Shown one piece after another: positions 1 to 10,067 of a stretch of DNA of 64,000 nt. The DNA is from Vallitalea longa (lineage in GTDB: Bacteria; Bacillota; Clostridia; Lachnospirales; Vallitaleaceae), in NCBI RefSeq assembly GCF_027923465.1, contig NZ_BRLB01000016.1, forward strand, positions 43,032 to 107,031, written 5' to 3'. Every line of letters begins with the position of its first letter. Positions within the stretch are counted from its first letter, which is position 1. Made by a program: the position numbers and the translations under genes. The notes under the pieces were generated by a model that was not told the origin of the DNA, made no database searches, and saw only the letters and a list, made by a program, of their open reading frames with translations.

Positions 1-26
1 CTTTTAAAATTTTTGATGTTATTTTC

Positions 27-290
27 CTACTTTCTGGATGTATTCGTGCAATTCTCTTTGAATTCTCTAATTTTTACTAATGCATCTACTTGACGCCCAC
101 CTTCTATAATTCGTTTAACACTTGATACTCTTGTCGATGTTCCCGTAATTCTTTTATCTGTTCCGTCTTCAAATATTAGTAATACTAACTCTTTATTTTC
201 ACCACAAAAATCAGCAATCATTTCATAATACTTGGCTATAAACCATCCCCCTGCTGATGTAAAAGCGTCAATAAATTGCTTATCATTCAT
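27..290 (-). CDS. Unknown 87-aa protein
   Basis: I do not recognise this protein. It is small, soluble and mixed in charge, starting MNDKQFIDAF and ending in a basic, polar tail. It has no membrane segment, no cysteine pair and no clear DNA-binding motif. The ATG is preceded by AAAGGAG at good spacing, so it is probably translated. It lies at the left window edge, on the same strand as the defence genes and about 360 bases from the decayed gene next to it, so it may be a remnant or accessory of the same island. The gene looks complete, but the function is unknown. Confidence 0.6.
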   Translation of the reverse strand: MNDKQFIDAFTSAGGWFIAKYYEMIADFCGENKELVLLIFEDGTDKRITGTSTRVSSVKRIIEGGRQVDALVKIREFKENCTNTSRK

Positions 291-300
291 GTGTCTGCTC

Positions 301-650
301 CTTTCATTATCAATTTTTTTAGTTTCTCTTATAGCTACCTTTAAAAATTAGCCTAATTGGAAGTTAAGTTAGGACACCATATTGCTATAATTGGCATCCT
401 ACCATACATCTCTTTTTTAGCCTAATGCTTATTTGGTTTAACTTTACCGTATATGAATAATGTAAGATATGTGTATGCTCTCACGTATGTCATACGCGGA
501 TTACATAGAAGATTCTTAAGATGCAACCTATGGAGTAATTTCCCTCTATAAAGTTGGTCATACACTTACTATTAACTACAATCTCATGTATATCGCCATC
601 TTGTTTTAATCAAAATAATGATGATTTCTTCATAAAGTTCCTTTGCAATA
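301..650. other. Intergenic stretch without a convincing gene
   Basis: This stretch has no reading frame with both a ribosome binding site and a sensible length. Short minus-strand fragments between about 540 and 650 read as peptide pieces (for example AKELYEEIII) broken by stops. They could be debris of a lost gene. I see no terminator or tRNA here. Confidence 0.4.
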
Positions 651-1261
651 TTAATCAGATCCTTTATCAGCTATGCTTTTCTTTAACTCAACCCTTGTTT
701 CCAATGAAAGTAATTTTTGCGCTGTAAAAATATCTGATGAAAAGCCAAACATATTTTTAGGATGTTTACTCTTACTACTACTTTCAAAATTAAATACAGC
801 TATCTTTGGCTTAATGAGTACTATTTATCATATCTGTTTCGTATGTATAAGTTATTGTGCCTTTCTCTTCATTAACAATTACATGATCTGAAATCCAACT
901 GCCCTTAAATGAGCCATTATTCGCATAACACTTTCCTCTTATGACCAACCCCTCAAAAGCTTGCTCAAAATAATCTACATAATAGTTCGGATTGTTATCC
1001 AATCCGCGATAACACCCTACCCATTGCCCCTTTAAATATGAATTTTCAAAATCATATTTTTAACAATAGGTACTGAGCTAAATAATAAAAATTCTATAAA
1101 CTTAAATACTAGTCTGTACGTTCCTACTGAAACTGTCCCTCCCTATAATATACCCTACATTGGGTCGTCTTCCATAATAGGAAATATAATCCCCCATAAA
1201 AAAATAATATTATTGTTGTTAATGTAAACACTATTGATTTAAAAATACTATAAGTTTTCAT
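651..1261 (-). pseudogene. Decayed gene: two membrane segments plus beta-rich domain (Cap15-like?)
   Basis: A strong site (AAAAGGAG) precedes an ATG at 1261 that opens MKTYSIFKSI and a first membrane helix, but the frame stops at 1124. A second frame (about 1142-1070) continues with FKFIEFLLFSSVPIV, a second hydrophobic segment. A third frame (1059-811) gives YLKGQWVGCYRG and a beta-strand-like region ending TITYTYETD. A fourth (818-651) gives KIAVFNFE and ends RVELKKSIADKGSD. With the three frame changes repaired, the product would be about 200 residues: two helices followed by a beta-rich domain opening with a G-x-W pattern. This matches in outline the 2TM/beta-barrel CBASS effectors (Cap15-like). 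The family call is an inference from layout and size only. No cyclase gene is visible. Confidence 0.45.
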
Positions 1262-1372
1262 TAGATACTCCTTTTGGCCTACAGGTGACAACTCTACCCA
1301 ATTTTCTAATATCCCTAAACTGCAACATTTCAACCACTAAATTATAGCCTAAATCAATATTGTTTTTTATTA

Positions 1373-1594
1373 TTAACCTACACGATATCCATTTGGTGTA
1401 AATTGTTTGTTAATATTTGCATGAAAATACTTTCCTTTGGATTCTGCAGATTCAAATTCATACCACATATACTCAGGAAAATCTGGGTATTGCCATATAA
1501 CGTTATTAGATTTAAATTCAATTTCTAATATTCCTGATGGAAAATCATATCCTATACTTTCAATCGCTTCAGATTCAACATACTTTCTATCCAT
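1373..1594 (-). CDS. KTSC-domain protein, third gene of the SIR2-HerA operon
   Basis: This 73-residue protein is essentially one KTSC domain. The signature is seen in VESEAIESIGYD near the start, a middle LEIEFKSNNV strand, and ESKGKYFHANI before the C-terminus. The start was placed at the ATG at 1594 because GGAGAG lies just upstream; an in-frame TTG at 1615 would put that site inside the gene. It begins 17 bases after the stop of the HerA gene, on the same strand, so it is probably co-transcribed with SIR2 and HerA. KTSC domains are small and of poorly defined function. Its role here, as adaptor, inhibitor or nucleic-acid binder, is not shown by the sequence. Confidence 0.8.
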   Translation of the reverse strand: MDRKYVESEAIESIGYDFPSGILEIEFKSNNVIWQYPDFPEYMWYEFESAESKGKYFHANINKQFTPNGYRVG

Positions 1595-1611
1595 TACTTT
1601 CACTCTCCTTA

Positions 1612-3378
1612 TCAAAGTTTTTGTTCACGTATTTTTGTGACGACAGACTTATAATCTTCAGGATCAGCTGTGAATGTTTTGCTCCAACATTCAATTAGTT
1701 TTGGATCCGCACTGTCTGGTCTTGGATTTTGCAGTGGTAATCTAATTCTTGATGGAATTCTTATTGCTTCCCCCACTACCACTGCTTCTCCAATTCTTAA
1801 AGATGGTAAAAGATTAATAAGACTATTCATATTATCTGGTGCTAAAGATTTAACTATTGATTGATCCATTGAATTAGTTAAGCGTAATGCTATAAATGTT
1901 CCGACTTGTGCAAGAATGGTTTCCGAAATCTCAGAAGGTCGTTGCGAAATAACCATTGCTCCTACTCCAAATTTACGCCCCTCTTTAAATATACGTTCAA
2001 CAGCAGTCTTAGCATATGTTATGCTCTCACTTTTACCAAGATAAGTATGGGCTTCGTCGTAAGCTAATAACAAAGGTCTATTTTTACCAGTATAACTTTC
2101 GTATCTACCCCAAAACATACTATCATAAATAAAACGAGTTATAAGTCCCACTGTAATATCCAAAACTTCAAATGGAACATTGCTTAAATCTAATATTGTA
2201 AGACGTTCTGGTCCGCCGATCCATTCACGCAATAAATTATGCAAATCTTTTGAAGAATTTTCATCTTTATAATCACCAGAATAAAAGAGAAAATCATATC
2301 TACTATCTTTTAATCGACTTAACAATTTTTTTTCATATGAATAGTATTCTTGATGTTTACTTTTATAAGGTGCTTGACTTCCCATAGCATATGGTTTAAA
2401 CTCCGCTGGTCTAAGAGTTTCAGCTTCTCCATGACTAGTTTGACAAGCTGTTTCTTCATTTTGAACGTCTTTACTCTGATTAGTAGAAAAACTTGCATTC
2501 AACCACCAATTCATAGTATGCCAAAGTTCTCTAGAGCTAAATGGTATTGGGGAATCTGCAGTTATAAAATCAGGATTCACGTTTCCAGACTTTAACTTAT
2601 AATGCTTCTTTTTTAAATTCGTAATCAATTCGCGAAACAGTCTATATTCAGGACGTGAATCGTCTGTTGTTTTGGCTCCTACCAGAAAAAAGGCAAGCTC
2701 ATCAAAATTCATAAGCCAAAATGGAATATACAGGGGGCTACATTTGTCATTAATGCGTAATACCTTAGCCTCAGGAAAAGCAGATCCGTATTCTCCATGA
2801 GGATCAATTAATACGACTCTTGAATTTGAGTATTCCGAAACAATGCGTTTTACAATGGCGACTGTCGAGTTGGACTTTCCGCTACCAGTAGAACCTAAAA
2901 TAGCAGAATGTCTTAACACTAACTTATGTAAATCAAGATATACATCTAAATTATCTGATGACGAATGTTTTCCAATGGCAATTAGCCCATTATCAGATTC
3001 GCCATAAATATCTTTAAGATCAGATTCAACAACAATGTGAACTTCATCATTTATTGTTGGGTACAATCCAATTCCTTTTTCAAATTTTTTATCTCCAATT
3101 TTTTCACCAATAAGGTTGATTGTTAAATATCTGCTATACAAATTTTGCTGATTATCAGAACTAATTTCTTTGCTTGGCATATTACTGACAGATTCAACTA
3201 TCCCGTATGACACAATATTTCCTACTGGTATTTTTACAAACGTTCCAATCTGACCAATTTTGTAAACCTTCGCCCCAATAATTGGACTTGATGATGGAAT
3301 ACTATCGCTAATTTGTACTTCAATCGTATTTGAATCTACACGTATTATTTTCCCAAGATATGTGATTTCATTTTGCAT
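1612..3378 (-). CDS. herA: HerA-like hexameric ATPase of a SIR2-HerA defence pair
   Basis: This 588-residue protein has an N-terminal HAS-barrel-like region (about residues 5-100) followed by a FtsK/HerA RecA-like ATPase. Walker A is GSTGSGKSN (about residues 162-170), and Walker B is LLLAYDEAH (about 436-444) with the catalytic Glu. A downstream ISQRPSEI segment is typical of HerA. The ATG at 3378 was chosen because GAGGAGG lies just upstream; a longer frame to 3420 would run into the SIR2 gene. It overlaps the end of the SIR2 gene by 11 bases, implying translational coupling. Known SIR2-HerA (Nezha) pairs form a complex that depletes NAD or attacks DNA during phage infection. The same role is inferred here. 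Confidence 0.85.
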   Translation of the reverse strand: MQNEITYLGKIIRVDSNTIEVQISDSIPSSSPIIGAKVYKIGQIGTFVKIPVGNIVSYGIVESVSNMPSKEISSDNQQNLYSRYLTINLIGEKIGDKKFEKGIGLYPTINDEVHIVVESDLKDIYGESDNGLIAIGKHSSSDNLDVYLDLHKLVLRHSAILGSTGSGKSNSTVAIVKRIVSEYSNSRVVLIDPHGEYGSAFPEAKVLRINDKCSPLYIPFWLMNFDELAFFLVGAKTTDDSRPEYRLFRELITNLKKKHYKLKSGNVNPDFITADSPIPFSSRELWHTMNWWLNASFSTNQSKDVQNEETACQTSHGEAETLRPAEFKPYAMGSQAPYKSKHQEYYSYEKKLLSRLKDSRYDFLFYSGDYKDENSSKDLHNLLREWIGGPERLTILDLSNVPFEVLDITVGLITRFIYDSMFWGRYESYTGKNRPLLLAYDEAHTYLGKSESITYAKTAVERIFKEGRKFGVGAMVISQRPSEISETILAQVGTFIALRLTNSMDQSIVKSLAPDNMNSLINLLPSLRIGEAVVVGEAIRIPSRIRLPLQNPRPDSADPKLIECWSKTFTADPEDYKSVVTKIREQKL

Positions 3379-4555
3379 GTATGGCCTCCTCAATGATAGA
3401 CCGTCTACCTGAATTCTCAATTAAAAAATCAATCAGCTTTTTAAAATCTCCCAATGTGAAATTCTTATCAATTTCATTCCAGTAAAATTCTGATTTATCA
3501 TTATCGTCTTCTGCATCATCGAATGACCATTCGCAAAGGTTTCCGTTCACAATTGCTTTAGTTGGTCCCATTACACAGAGATTTAAATATGATTTGCCGA
3601 AGTCTTGCATAAATTCAACTTGTTCATCGGAAAAGCATAAAACAACTGCGTATAATCTGGCATTTTGCCGTAGACAATTAAAAACAACATCATTGATATG
3701 TTGATCAAAAAATGAATAACCAGAAAAAATAAAAAGTAATTCACCGCGAAGAAGATAGTTTTTTAATCTATCAAAATATGCAATAAATGGCTGCTTTCGC
3801 GATAAATTATATTTTTCTTTTGACGGGTAAATCAGAATCTCATTTTGAGGCTCATCAATTTTCCCAGCTCGAATAATTTTTAGGGGCTCACCATTTAATC
3901 CACCTTTGGATTCCCAGTTTAATGAACCATGAATTTTCCACAACCGAATCCAATTACCCGTTAATTCAGAAACAGGCACAAATTTATCAATGCTTTCAGG
4001 CCAAAAGAAAGGTTCATACGAACCAACAAAACCATCAAAATATGGAATGCAGTTTACTTCCATTGCCTTTTCTAAAAGCATATCATAATTTGTTGTAAAA
4101 ATTTCTTTTACATAATTTCTATTAGACGTATCATACCAAGCAAGGAACTTCTGAATATCCGTAATATCTGCATTACCTTCTTTTCCTTTTATAATATCAA
4201 AAATACACCTACAGATAGCTAAATCAAGCTGCTTTGCATTAACACCAGAAATCCCATCATGTTCTCTGTCATCTTTTTCATGCGTAATGTCTCTTATCTG
4301 GCGAATATAATTTAGAATATCCTCTATAGTAATGATTGATTTTCCTATCAATTGGGTTAAACTTTCCCTAACCTTAATAAATTCATCTTTCAATGAAGGT
4401 TCTAAAGAGTCTTCAACTCCTTGGGTCAGGTTACTTATATTAGGAAGACCAAATGCGCAGGAAGTTCCAGCTCCAAAGAAAAACCCAATATTTTTAGAAT
4501 ATGACAATATTTTTTTCAATTCATTCATTTGGTGTAATACATTTATTTTCTCCAT
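3368..4555 (-). CDS. SIR2-family NADase-like defence effector
   Basis: This 395-residue protein carries the SIR2 nucleotide-binding signature FFFGAGTSCAFGLPN (about residues 25-39). It also has TTNYD (about 154-158) and WKIHGSLNW (about 206-214), so the Asn and His expected for NAD hydrolysis (N156, H209) are present. The zinc cysteines of deacetylase sirtuins are absent, which fits a defence NADase rather than a protein deacetylase. The start is ATG at 4555, seven bases after GGAGG. An upstream in-frame TTG at 4570 sits before that site and is rejected. Transcription starts from the 190-base gap upstream, and the gene is coupled to herA. It should act in the cytoplasm with HerA in abortive infection (family knowledge plus inference). 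Confidence 0.85.
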   Translation of the reverse strand: MEKINVLHQMNELKKILSYSKNIGFFFGAGTSCAFGLPNISNLTQGVEDSLEPSLKDEFIKVRESLTQLIGKSIITIEDILNYIRQIRDITHEKDDREHDGISGVNAKQLDLAICRCIFDIIKGKEGNADITDIQKFLAWYDTSNRNYVKEIFTTNYDMLLEKAMEVNCIPYFDGFVGSYEPFFWPESIDKFVPVSELTGNWIRLWKIHGSLNWESKGGLNGEPLKIIRAGKIDEPQNEILIYPSKEKYNLSRKQPFIAYFDRLKNYLLRGELLFIFSGYSFFDQHINDVVFNCLRQNARLYAVVLCFSDEQVEFMQDFGKSYLNLCVMGPTKAIVNGNLCEWSFDDAEDDNDKSEFYWNEIDKNFTLGDFKKLIDFLIENSGRRSIIEEAIHAK

Positions 4556-4652
4556 GTTATTATCCTCCAATTAATTTGCAAACGTCCAATGTTACATTCT
4601 TGCTTTTACAATTTCATATTATATAGCTTTGTAAGATGCCTTGCCAACTACA

Positions 4653-4666
4653 CATTATAGACATAA
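4653..4666 (-). promoter_or_regulatory. 14-base element upstream of SIR2-herA, shared with the other defence operon
   Basis: On the minus strand this reads TTATGTCTATAATG and contains a perfect TATAAT that could be the -10 box for the SIR2 gene, about 95 bases upstream of its start. The identical 14 bases occur at 14855-14868, upstream of the DruE-like operon. No good -35 box lies 16-18 bases upstream in either copy, which would suit an activator-dependent or specially regulated promoter (inference). Confidence 0.45.
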
Positions 4667-4763
4667 TATACATATATAATGTAAATATAATCCATGAATA
4701 ATAATATTGTTTATTCCTGTTTTTATCCATTACTATTATATAGTATCTAATATTTTAACTCAT

Positions 4764-7700
4764 TTATAATTGTTGACGTATACTCTGCCAGATTTCTGAA
4801 ATAGCATATTTACACATTCTATCAGATAAGCAAATCTTATTCTTTATATCAAGTACTTTCAAATTACACATGGCCGGATAAATAATAATTTCTTTTTCAC
4901 CATCTCTAGTTTTTAAATAGAACTTATTATTTTTTTTATCAATAATTTTATGATACCTTTGCATTTCTGCTATCCTAATAATTTGATTAAAATATTTTTC
5001 TTGCTCCTCTTTTTCAACCGAAACCCTTAACTTTCCACCTCTCATAAATTCTAAGAAGTCACTTCCTAAGAATCTATCTAAATTACACTTCTGCCTCTGA
5101 TTCCAGAAGTGTTGCAGACAATTTGGGCAAGAGCCTGAACAATCACAATCTACAAATATTTCATTCATTTTATTCAAAACAGAATCTATCAGTCTTGAAA
5201 CTCTTCCTGCATATCCTGCTCCTGAACTTAAGCTATCATAAAGATAAACATCTGCATATGTGTTATTTCCTACGGTTCTTATACGAAAACCACTTTTCAT
5301 GTCACCGAATTCAACATCTAACTCTATACTGGCAGCCACCGCCAATGCCTCAGTAAAAGTAGTAAGCGCAGGTATTAACCAAACTGAAAATGGGGCTTCT
5401 AAATCCAATTTGCTTTCGTCTAGCTTCAATTCTAATACCATCATATCGGTATTAAACTCATATCCAAGATAGACGTTTGAATAATTATGACTACACTTCA
5501 TGGAATCATCTTTCATATATGGAATCTTATATGGTCTCTTTCTATTATTTTTCTCTGTAGAATTACCAATATTAGGCTCAATAGCTCCACATTTTCCACA
5601 CAGTTCAAAACCTTCTTCCTCAGGCCCCTTATTTATAATAACAAGTTTCTGATTATCTCTATTCTCCATCTTGATATATCCGGCAACCCCCACTTCTCGC
5701 ATTTTCGCACCAGATGGCATGGATGAATAAGATGGCTGGCTTGCATAAGACATCTCTTGGTTCTCATGAGTTTCAGGAATGTTTCTTCCTTCTCTTGCAG
5801 CAAATCCCCATGGTTTAATCATAGTATGTGATTCTAAAGTATCGTTGCACAGAGGACATTTCTCATATTTTTCATTAACACCAAACCACCCACAAAACGG
5901 ATTAGTACAACAAATAACTCTTTTATTATATTCATCCTCCAATTCAAGCCATGCCTCGGCTGCCTTAAATCTTTTATCTTTTTGGAATTTTGTATAATAA
6001 TCAAATAGTCCACCCGATATATATGTCTGCTTATTTACAACAAGTGAACGACCTGGTGCATATTCACTTAACGCAATATCAATACTTCTTTCTGGACTCT
6101 CTTTTACTACCCCATTTAAATCTTCAATCCAAAAGTGCACTATATTTCTTGGAAAACTATAGTTTGGTAGCATACCTTCTGAAAATAATACATCCATTAA
6201 TCGATATGAATTAGAGCGTGAGTCATCTGTTTTCACTGGTGGAGTATACATAAAAGGAGCTTCTTCCACCTTTGAGGCAATAATACAAATGTTATCATCT
6301 AGTTCTTTAATATAAGTCTTCCAATTGAATTCTTTTAAAGGAATTAAAACATTTTCTCTTTTTCTTATTGATGCAATATTTTCTTTAGCCCAATCAATGA
6401 ATGACAAATAATTCAAATTTTCTCCAGTATCAAAGAAGTTGATAGTATTAATATCATCCAATCCCAGCTGCCCTGTTCTTAAGTATTCCTGCAACAAAAT
6501 TAGATTAATATGTCGTTTCACTAATTTCTTATTTGTTGCATCAATCCATGGTATTCTTGGCGTACCAGATATTATTTCACTTGGATGTTTAAAATACCAA
6601 GCATCATGTGGTCCATTTTCTGTATAAGTAACAATCGAAGAAACAGCTGCACCTGCACGACCTGCACGACCTGCTCTTTGTTGATAGTTTTCACGCATAG
6701 GTGGAACATTACGCAACCCAACACTTGTCAAAGAGCCTATATCAATACCAACCTCCATTGTAGTCGTACAACTCAACACATCTATAGGTTCTTCATCTTC
6801 TTCAAGTGTAATGTTTCTAAATGCAAGCTCATGCTTTTCTGTGGTTACCCATATATTTTTCTTTGTATCCTTGTATGACAATTGTGCTGTATGCTCCTCA
6901 GTAGTAATATTCCTGATCTTCTCTCCGGCAATTGCATTTAAAACCGGCATTCTCCATAATGAGTATCGATTTAGATGTTCCTCATCTATAAGATGCACAT
7001 AATCTTTACTTCCACAATAAATACAATGACCCCATAAAGTATAGGTAGAAACACCTGCACATCGATGACACTTATACCATTTTGAATTTTCAGCCGTCTT
7101 TAATTCCAATCTTGATCCAAATACATATTTTCTGTTATGGTTTCTTCCAGATGCCTGTAATATTTCTGTCATGAAATCAAATTTATCAAGTAGTATCTGT
7201 ACTTTATCACCAGTCACGCCGTACTCGCTTAATATTGCATTGATAAACTGTGGAAATTTGGCTATTTCATCAATTCCAAATCCTCCACGATCATATGCCA
7301 AAATATTGTTTCTGACATCATCACCTATCTCAGGAAAAACAGCAATTTTTCTGACTAACAAATATTGAATCCAAGTATTATAAATTGCTCTTATATCTTC
7401 TTCACATATCCCCGTAAGTAATTCAGCTTTTCCTAAAATTTCATATTCTAAATCTTCACCGGCATCACCTGATTCAGCCAACACCACTTGTCCAAGTCCA
7501 AGATTATTAAATGAACGGTAACTATCACTTATATTTTTCAGTAATAGTTGGTAAAACATTTGTGGTGGATTGCCAATTTTTTTATCCATGTTATTAAATC
7601 TAACACGAGAACGTAAAGAATAAAACTCCTCATACTTTTTCAAATGGCTCTTAAATATATCCTTTTCTTCCCCATAAAAAAAATTGAGCTTATTGTCGTA

Positions 7701-10046
7701 TACAACTTTCAAAAATGCATAATAAAGCAAATCAAGCGTATTATCACCTTCTCGGCTATCATCTAAAAGTTTTTGAGCCATAAAGATAGCTTGTCTACCT
7801 GCATCACCATCTGATGAGATTGTCATATCTCTTGCTAACGTAGCAGCTCTTTGCCTACTATCTGAGAAAAGCAAAACTTTTTTACCTTCATTATTCAGAC
7901 TCATATCCTTACTTACCTGAGACTCAAACTGTGCTTTAACAATATTGGCAAAAGGTTCATTACCTCTAGTAATAAATGGTGTAATCCTATTGTAGTCTTT
8001 ACCACAATTCGGGCAAGTTGAAAAGGAATATGCTTCATTCTCTTTGCTAAAATAATCTGAAATTAGAACCTTTAAATACCCCTCTTCACCTGCATGAGAT
8101 TCTTCTCTAAAAAGCAAACCTGTCTTTGAATCTAAATAGCCCACTACAGATTTATCTTTAGCTTTACCTCTCTTCTTATTAATTTTAAAAAGGTCAGTTC
8201 TATTTTCTGGCATAATCCACAAATGCATTTCATGTGGTGCTTTAATAATTCGATTATGCCTTGGCCACAGAAAATCAAAAGGCTCTACATTACGCATTTC
8301 ATCATCTATAAAAACTCTAATATATAATGTTCCACATTTTCTATCCATCATTAGTTCAAACATTCTACCTCCACAATGTGGACAGATTTCGATATTCTTA
8401 TCCGTAATGTATCCAAGCTTTATACCCATTCCTTCATGACTATGGGTACAATTAGGATTTACACAAGCAAAAAGTCCTTGTAGCCCCTTAAATAACATAT
8501 GTACTTTTGAACCAAGCAAGACCTTTCCATCATTAGATTTTGCCATTGTCCCCAATTGCATAAGAATTTCTAATGCCTGTTCAGAAATAGAGATAGGCAC
8601 ATCTGCCTCAAATACTTCCTTAGCTATTGTTGAAAATGCTTTGCCTTTTTCACTACATACATGTATTAACTGACACATTAAGCTATCTTCCGCTAAATTT
8701 TTAAATAACCAGTGCCCTATTTTATCTGCTTCTATAGGTACTTTTGACCAATTATACATCTCAACAAATTTATTATATTCAATTAATTGTTGCTCAAATT
8801 CTCCTTGTAAATTATATAAGGACAAGTTTGCATAAAAACTAGCTTGCTCCATAGTGCCAACTTTATAGTTATCAACTTTCTCCGTTTCTTCTCTAATTAT
8901 CTTGAAAAAATCATGAGCGGAATCCTTCCCAGTCAAACCACATGCAAATTCTTGCAACTCATTATTCTTATCAGCAGGTATACTGGCACTTGTTAAAATA
9001 CACTTCATTTTAGAACTATTTATACCCAACTTATCCATTAATCGACGAATAAGTAGTGATACTTCTCCTCCAGATGCCCCTCTATACATATGAGCTTCAT
9101 CAATTACTAATAAAAGTTTGTTATCTTCTGCCACATTAAGCCACTGTATTGTCTTATTCCAAAAATTATCCTCTATGGGTCTCATCAACATGTACTCCAA
9201 CATGCTATAGTTGGTTATTAATATATCTGGGCATATCTTCTGCATCTCACCACGAGTATATAGTTCCGCATCTTCTGAGTCTGTTATTTGTAATCCTTTT
9301 GATAAGTTTTTATAGAATTTATCCAAGTTTTTTGAAGGTATACGGCCTATCTCTTTAAGCTTATCATGTGCATTTGAGTCTATGTAATTTTTACGAATTA
9401 AGCCGGCTAAATTTTTATTTTTATTTATATTATCCTGTCCTGCATATGGTGTTCTGCCTGTATACATACCAAATCTTACTCTTCTTCTTATTCCTTTTCC
9501 ACATAATATTTTATGAAATGCATCATCTTTCTTACCGATAATATTTCTCATTCTTCCTAACTGATCAGAAACCAGTGCATTCATAGGATAAAGAACCAAT
9601 GCTCTAATTCCTTCCTGTTTCCATGACTGTTCATTATGATATGATTCGTATATCAAATCTGTAAGAATTGGCCATAAAAAACATTCCGTTTTACCAGAAC
9701 CAGTACCTGATGTAACCATTATATCTTTTCCCTCATAATAATTCTCAATAGCATTGACCTGATGTTGAAATGGAGTTTTGAAAACGCCTAGTCCAAAATC
9801 AATCAAACTTTTTAAAATATCTATTCTTTCTGCATCTAGCTTAGCATTTTCAAAACCATTACTTACTATTTTATAATTCTTAGTAACTTCTATATACGGT
9901 TCTTGATAAAGAACTTCTTTTTCTAACAGTAGTTCATCAGCAGCATCCATTAGTAAATCATTTTCTGCTAGATACTGTGCTTTTATATAATCTATCAATT
10001 GTTTTTTTAAACTATCATGCGTCTTTCTTATGCCTATTTCGCTCAT
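4764..10046 (-). CDS. DruE-like giant helicase with DUF1998 (MZB) C-terminus
   Basis: This is a 1760-residue superfamily 2 helicase. Walker A is SGTGSGKT (about residues 113-120), DEAH follows at about 316-319, and the motif VI-like QRAGRAGRAG lies near residue 1123. The C-terminus has the DUF1998/MZB cysteine cluster CSGSCPNC with a further Cys, near 1633-1653. Several extra zinc ribbons are visible: CVNPNC and CPHC (about 527-565), CPNC near 677, CHRC and CIYC near 990-1010, CCTNPFC and CPLC near 1373-1400, and CGKC near 1485. ATG at 10046 has GGGGAGG upstream. It is the last of four tightly packed genes. Size and layout fit DruE of Druantia better than DrmA of DISARM, where DUF1998 usually sits on a separate protein. 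It probably moves along nucleic acid in anti-phage defence. Confidence 0.75.
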   Translation of the reverse strand: MSEIGIRKTHDSLKKQLIDYIKAQYLAENDLLMDAADELLLEKEVLYQEPYIEVTKNYKIVSNGFENAKLDAERIDILKSLIDFGLGVFKTPFQHQVNAIENYYEGKDIMVTSGTGSGKTECFLWPILTDLIYESYHNEQSWKQEGIRALVLYPMNALVSDQLGRMRNIIGKKDDAFHKILCGKGIRRRVRFGMYTGRTPYAGQDNINKNKNLAGLIRKNYIDSNAHDKLKEIGRIPSKNLDKFYKNLSKGLQITDSEDAELYTRGEMQKICPDILITNYSMLEYMLMRPIEDNFWNKTIQWLNVAEDNKLLLVIDEAHMYRGASGGEVSLLIRRLMDKLGINSSKMKCILTSASIPADKNNELQEFACGLTGKDSAHDFFKIIREETEKVDNYKVGTMEQASFYANLSLYNLQGEFEQQLIEYNKFVEMYNWSKVPIEADKIGHWLFKNLAEDSLMCQLIHVCSEKGKAFSTIAKEVFEADVPISISEQALEILMQLGTMAKSNDGKVLLGSKVHMLFKGLQGLFACVNPNCTHSHEGMGIKLGYITDKNIEICPHCGGRMFELMMDRKCGTLYIRVFIDDEMRNVEPFDFLWPRHNRIIKAPHEMHLWIMPENRTDLFKINKKRGKAKDKSVVGYLDSKTGLLFREESHAGEEGYLKVLISDYFSKENEAYSFSTCPNCGKDYNRITPFITRGNEPFANIVKAQFESQVSKDMSLNNEGKKVLLFSDSRQRAATLARDMTISSDGDAGRQAIFMAQKLLDDSREGDNTLDLLYYAFLKVVYDNKLNFFYGEEKDIFKSHLKKYEEFYSLRSRVRFNNMDKKIGNPPQMFYQLLLKNISDSYRSFNNLGLGQVVLAESGDAGEDLEYEILGKAELLTGICEEDIRAIYNTWIQYLLVRKIAVFPEIGDDVRNNILAYDRGGFGIDEIAKFPQFINAILSEYGVTGDKVQILLDKFDFMTEILQASGRNHNRKYVFGSRLELKTAENSKWYKCHRCAGVSTYTLWGHCIYCGSKDYVHLIDEEHLNRYSLWRMPVLNAIAGEKIRNITTEEHTAQLSYKDTKKNIWVTTEKHELAFRNITLEEDEEPIDVLSCTTTMEVGIDIGSLTSVGLRNVPPMRENYQQRAGRAGRAGAAVSSIVTYTENGPHDAWYFKHPSEIISGTPRIPWIDATNKKLVKRHINLILLQEYLRTGQLGLDDINTINFFDTGENLNYLSFIDWAKENIASIRKRENVLIPLKEFNWKTYIKELDDNICIIASKVEEAPFMYTPPVKTDDSRSNSYRLMDVLFSEGMLPNYSFPRNIVHFWIEDLNGVVKESPERSIDIALSEYAPGRSLVVNKQTYISGGLFDYYTKFQKDKRFKAAEAWLELEDEYNKRVICCTNPFCGWFGVNEKYEKCPLCNDTLESHTMIKPWGFAAREGRNIPETHENQEMSYASQPSYSSMPSGAKMREVGVAGYIKMENRDNQKLVIINKGPEEEGFELCGKCGAIEPNIGNSTEKNNRKRPYKIPYMKDDSMKCSHNYSNVYLGYEFNTDMMVLELKLDESKLDLEAPFSVWLIPALTTFTEALAVAASIELDVEFGDMKSGFRIRTVGNNTYADVYLYDSLSSGAGYAGRVSRLIDSVLNKMNEIFVDCDCSGSCPNCLQHFWNQRQKCNLDRFLGSDFLEFMRGGKLRVSVEKEEQEKYFNQIIRIAEMQRYHKIIDKKNNKFYLKTRDGEKEIIIYPAMCNLKVLDIKNKICLSDRMCKYAISEIWQSIRQQL

Positions 10047-10067
10047 ATGTATTCCTCCCCTTACTTG

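Noticed and set aside
4764..10046. DISARM (DrmA) assignment for the giant helicase
   Set aside because: DISARM normally has DUF1998 on a separate DrmB protein plus a DrmC nuclease and a methylase; none is present, and DUF1998 is fused to the helicase here.
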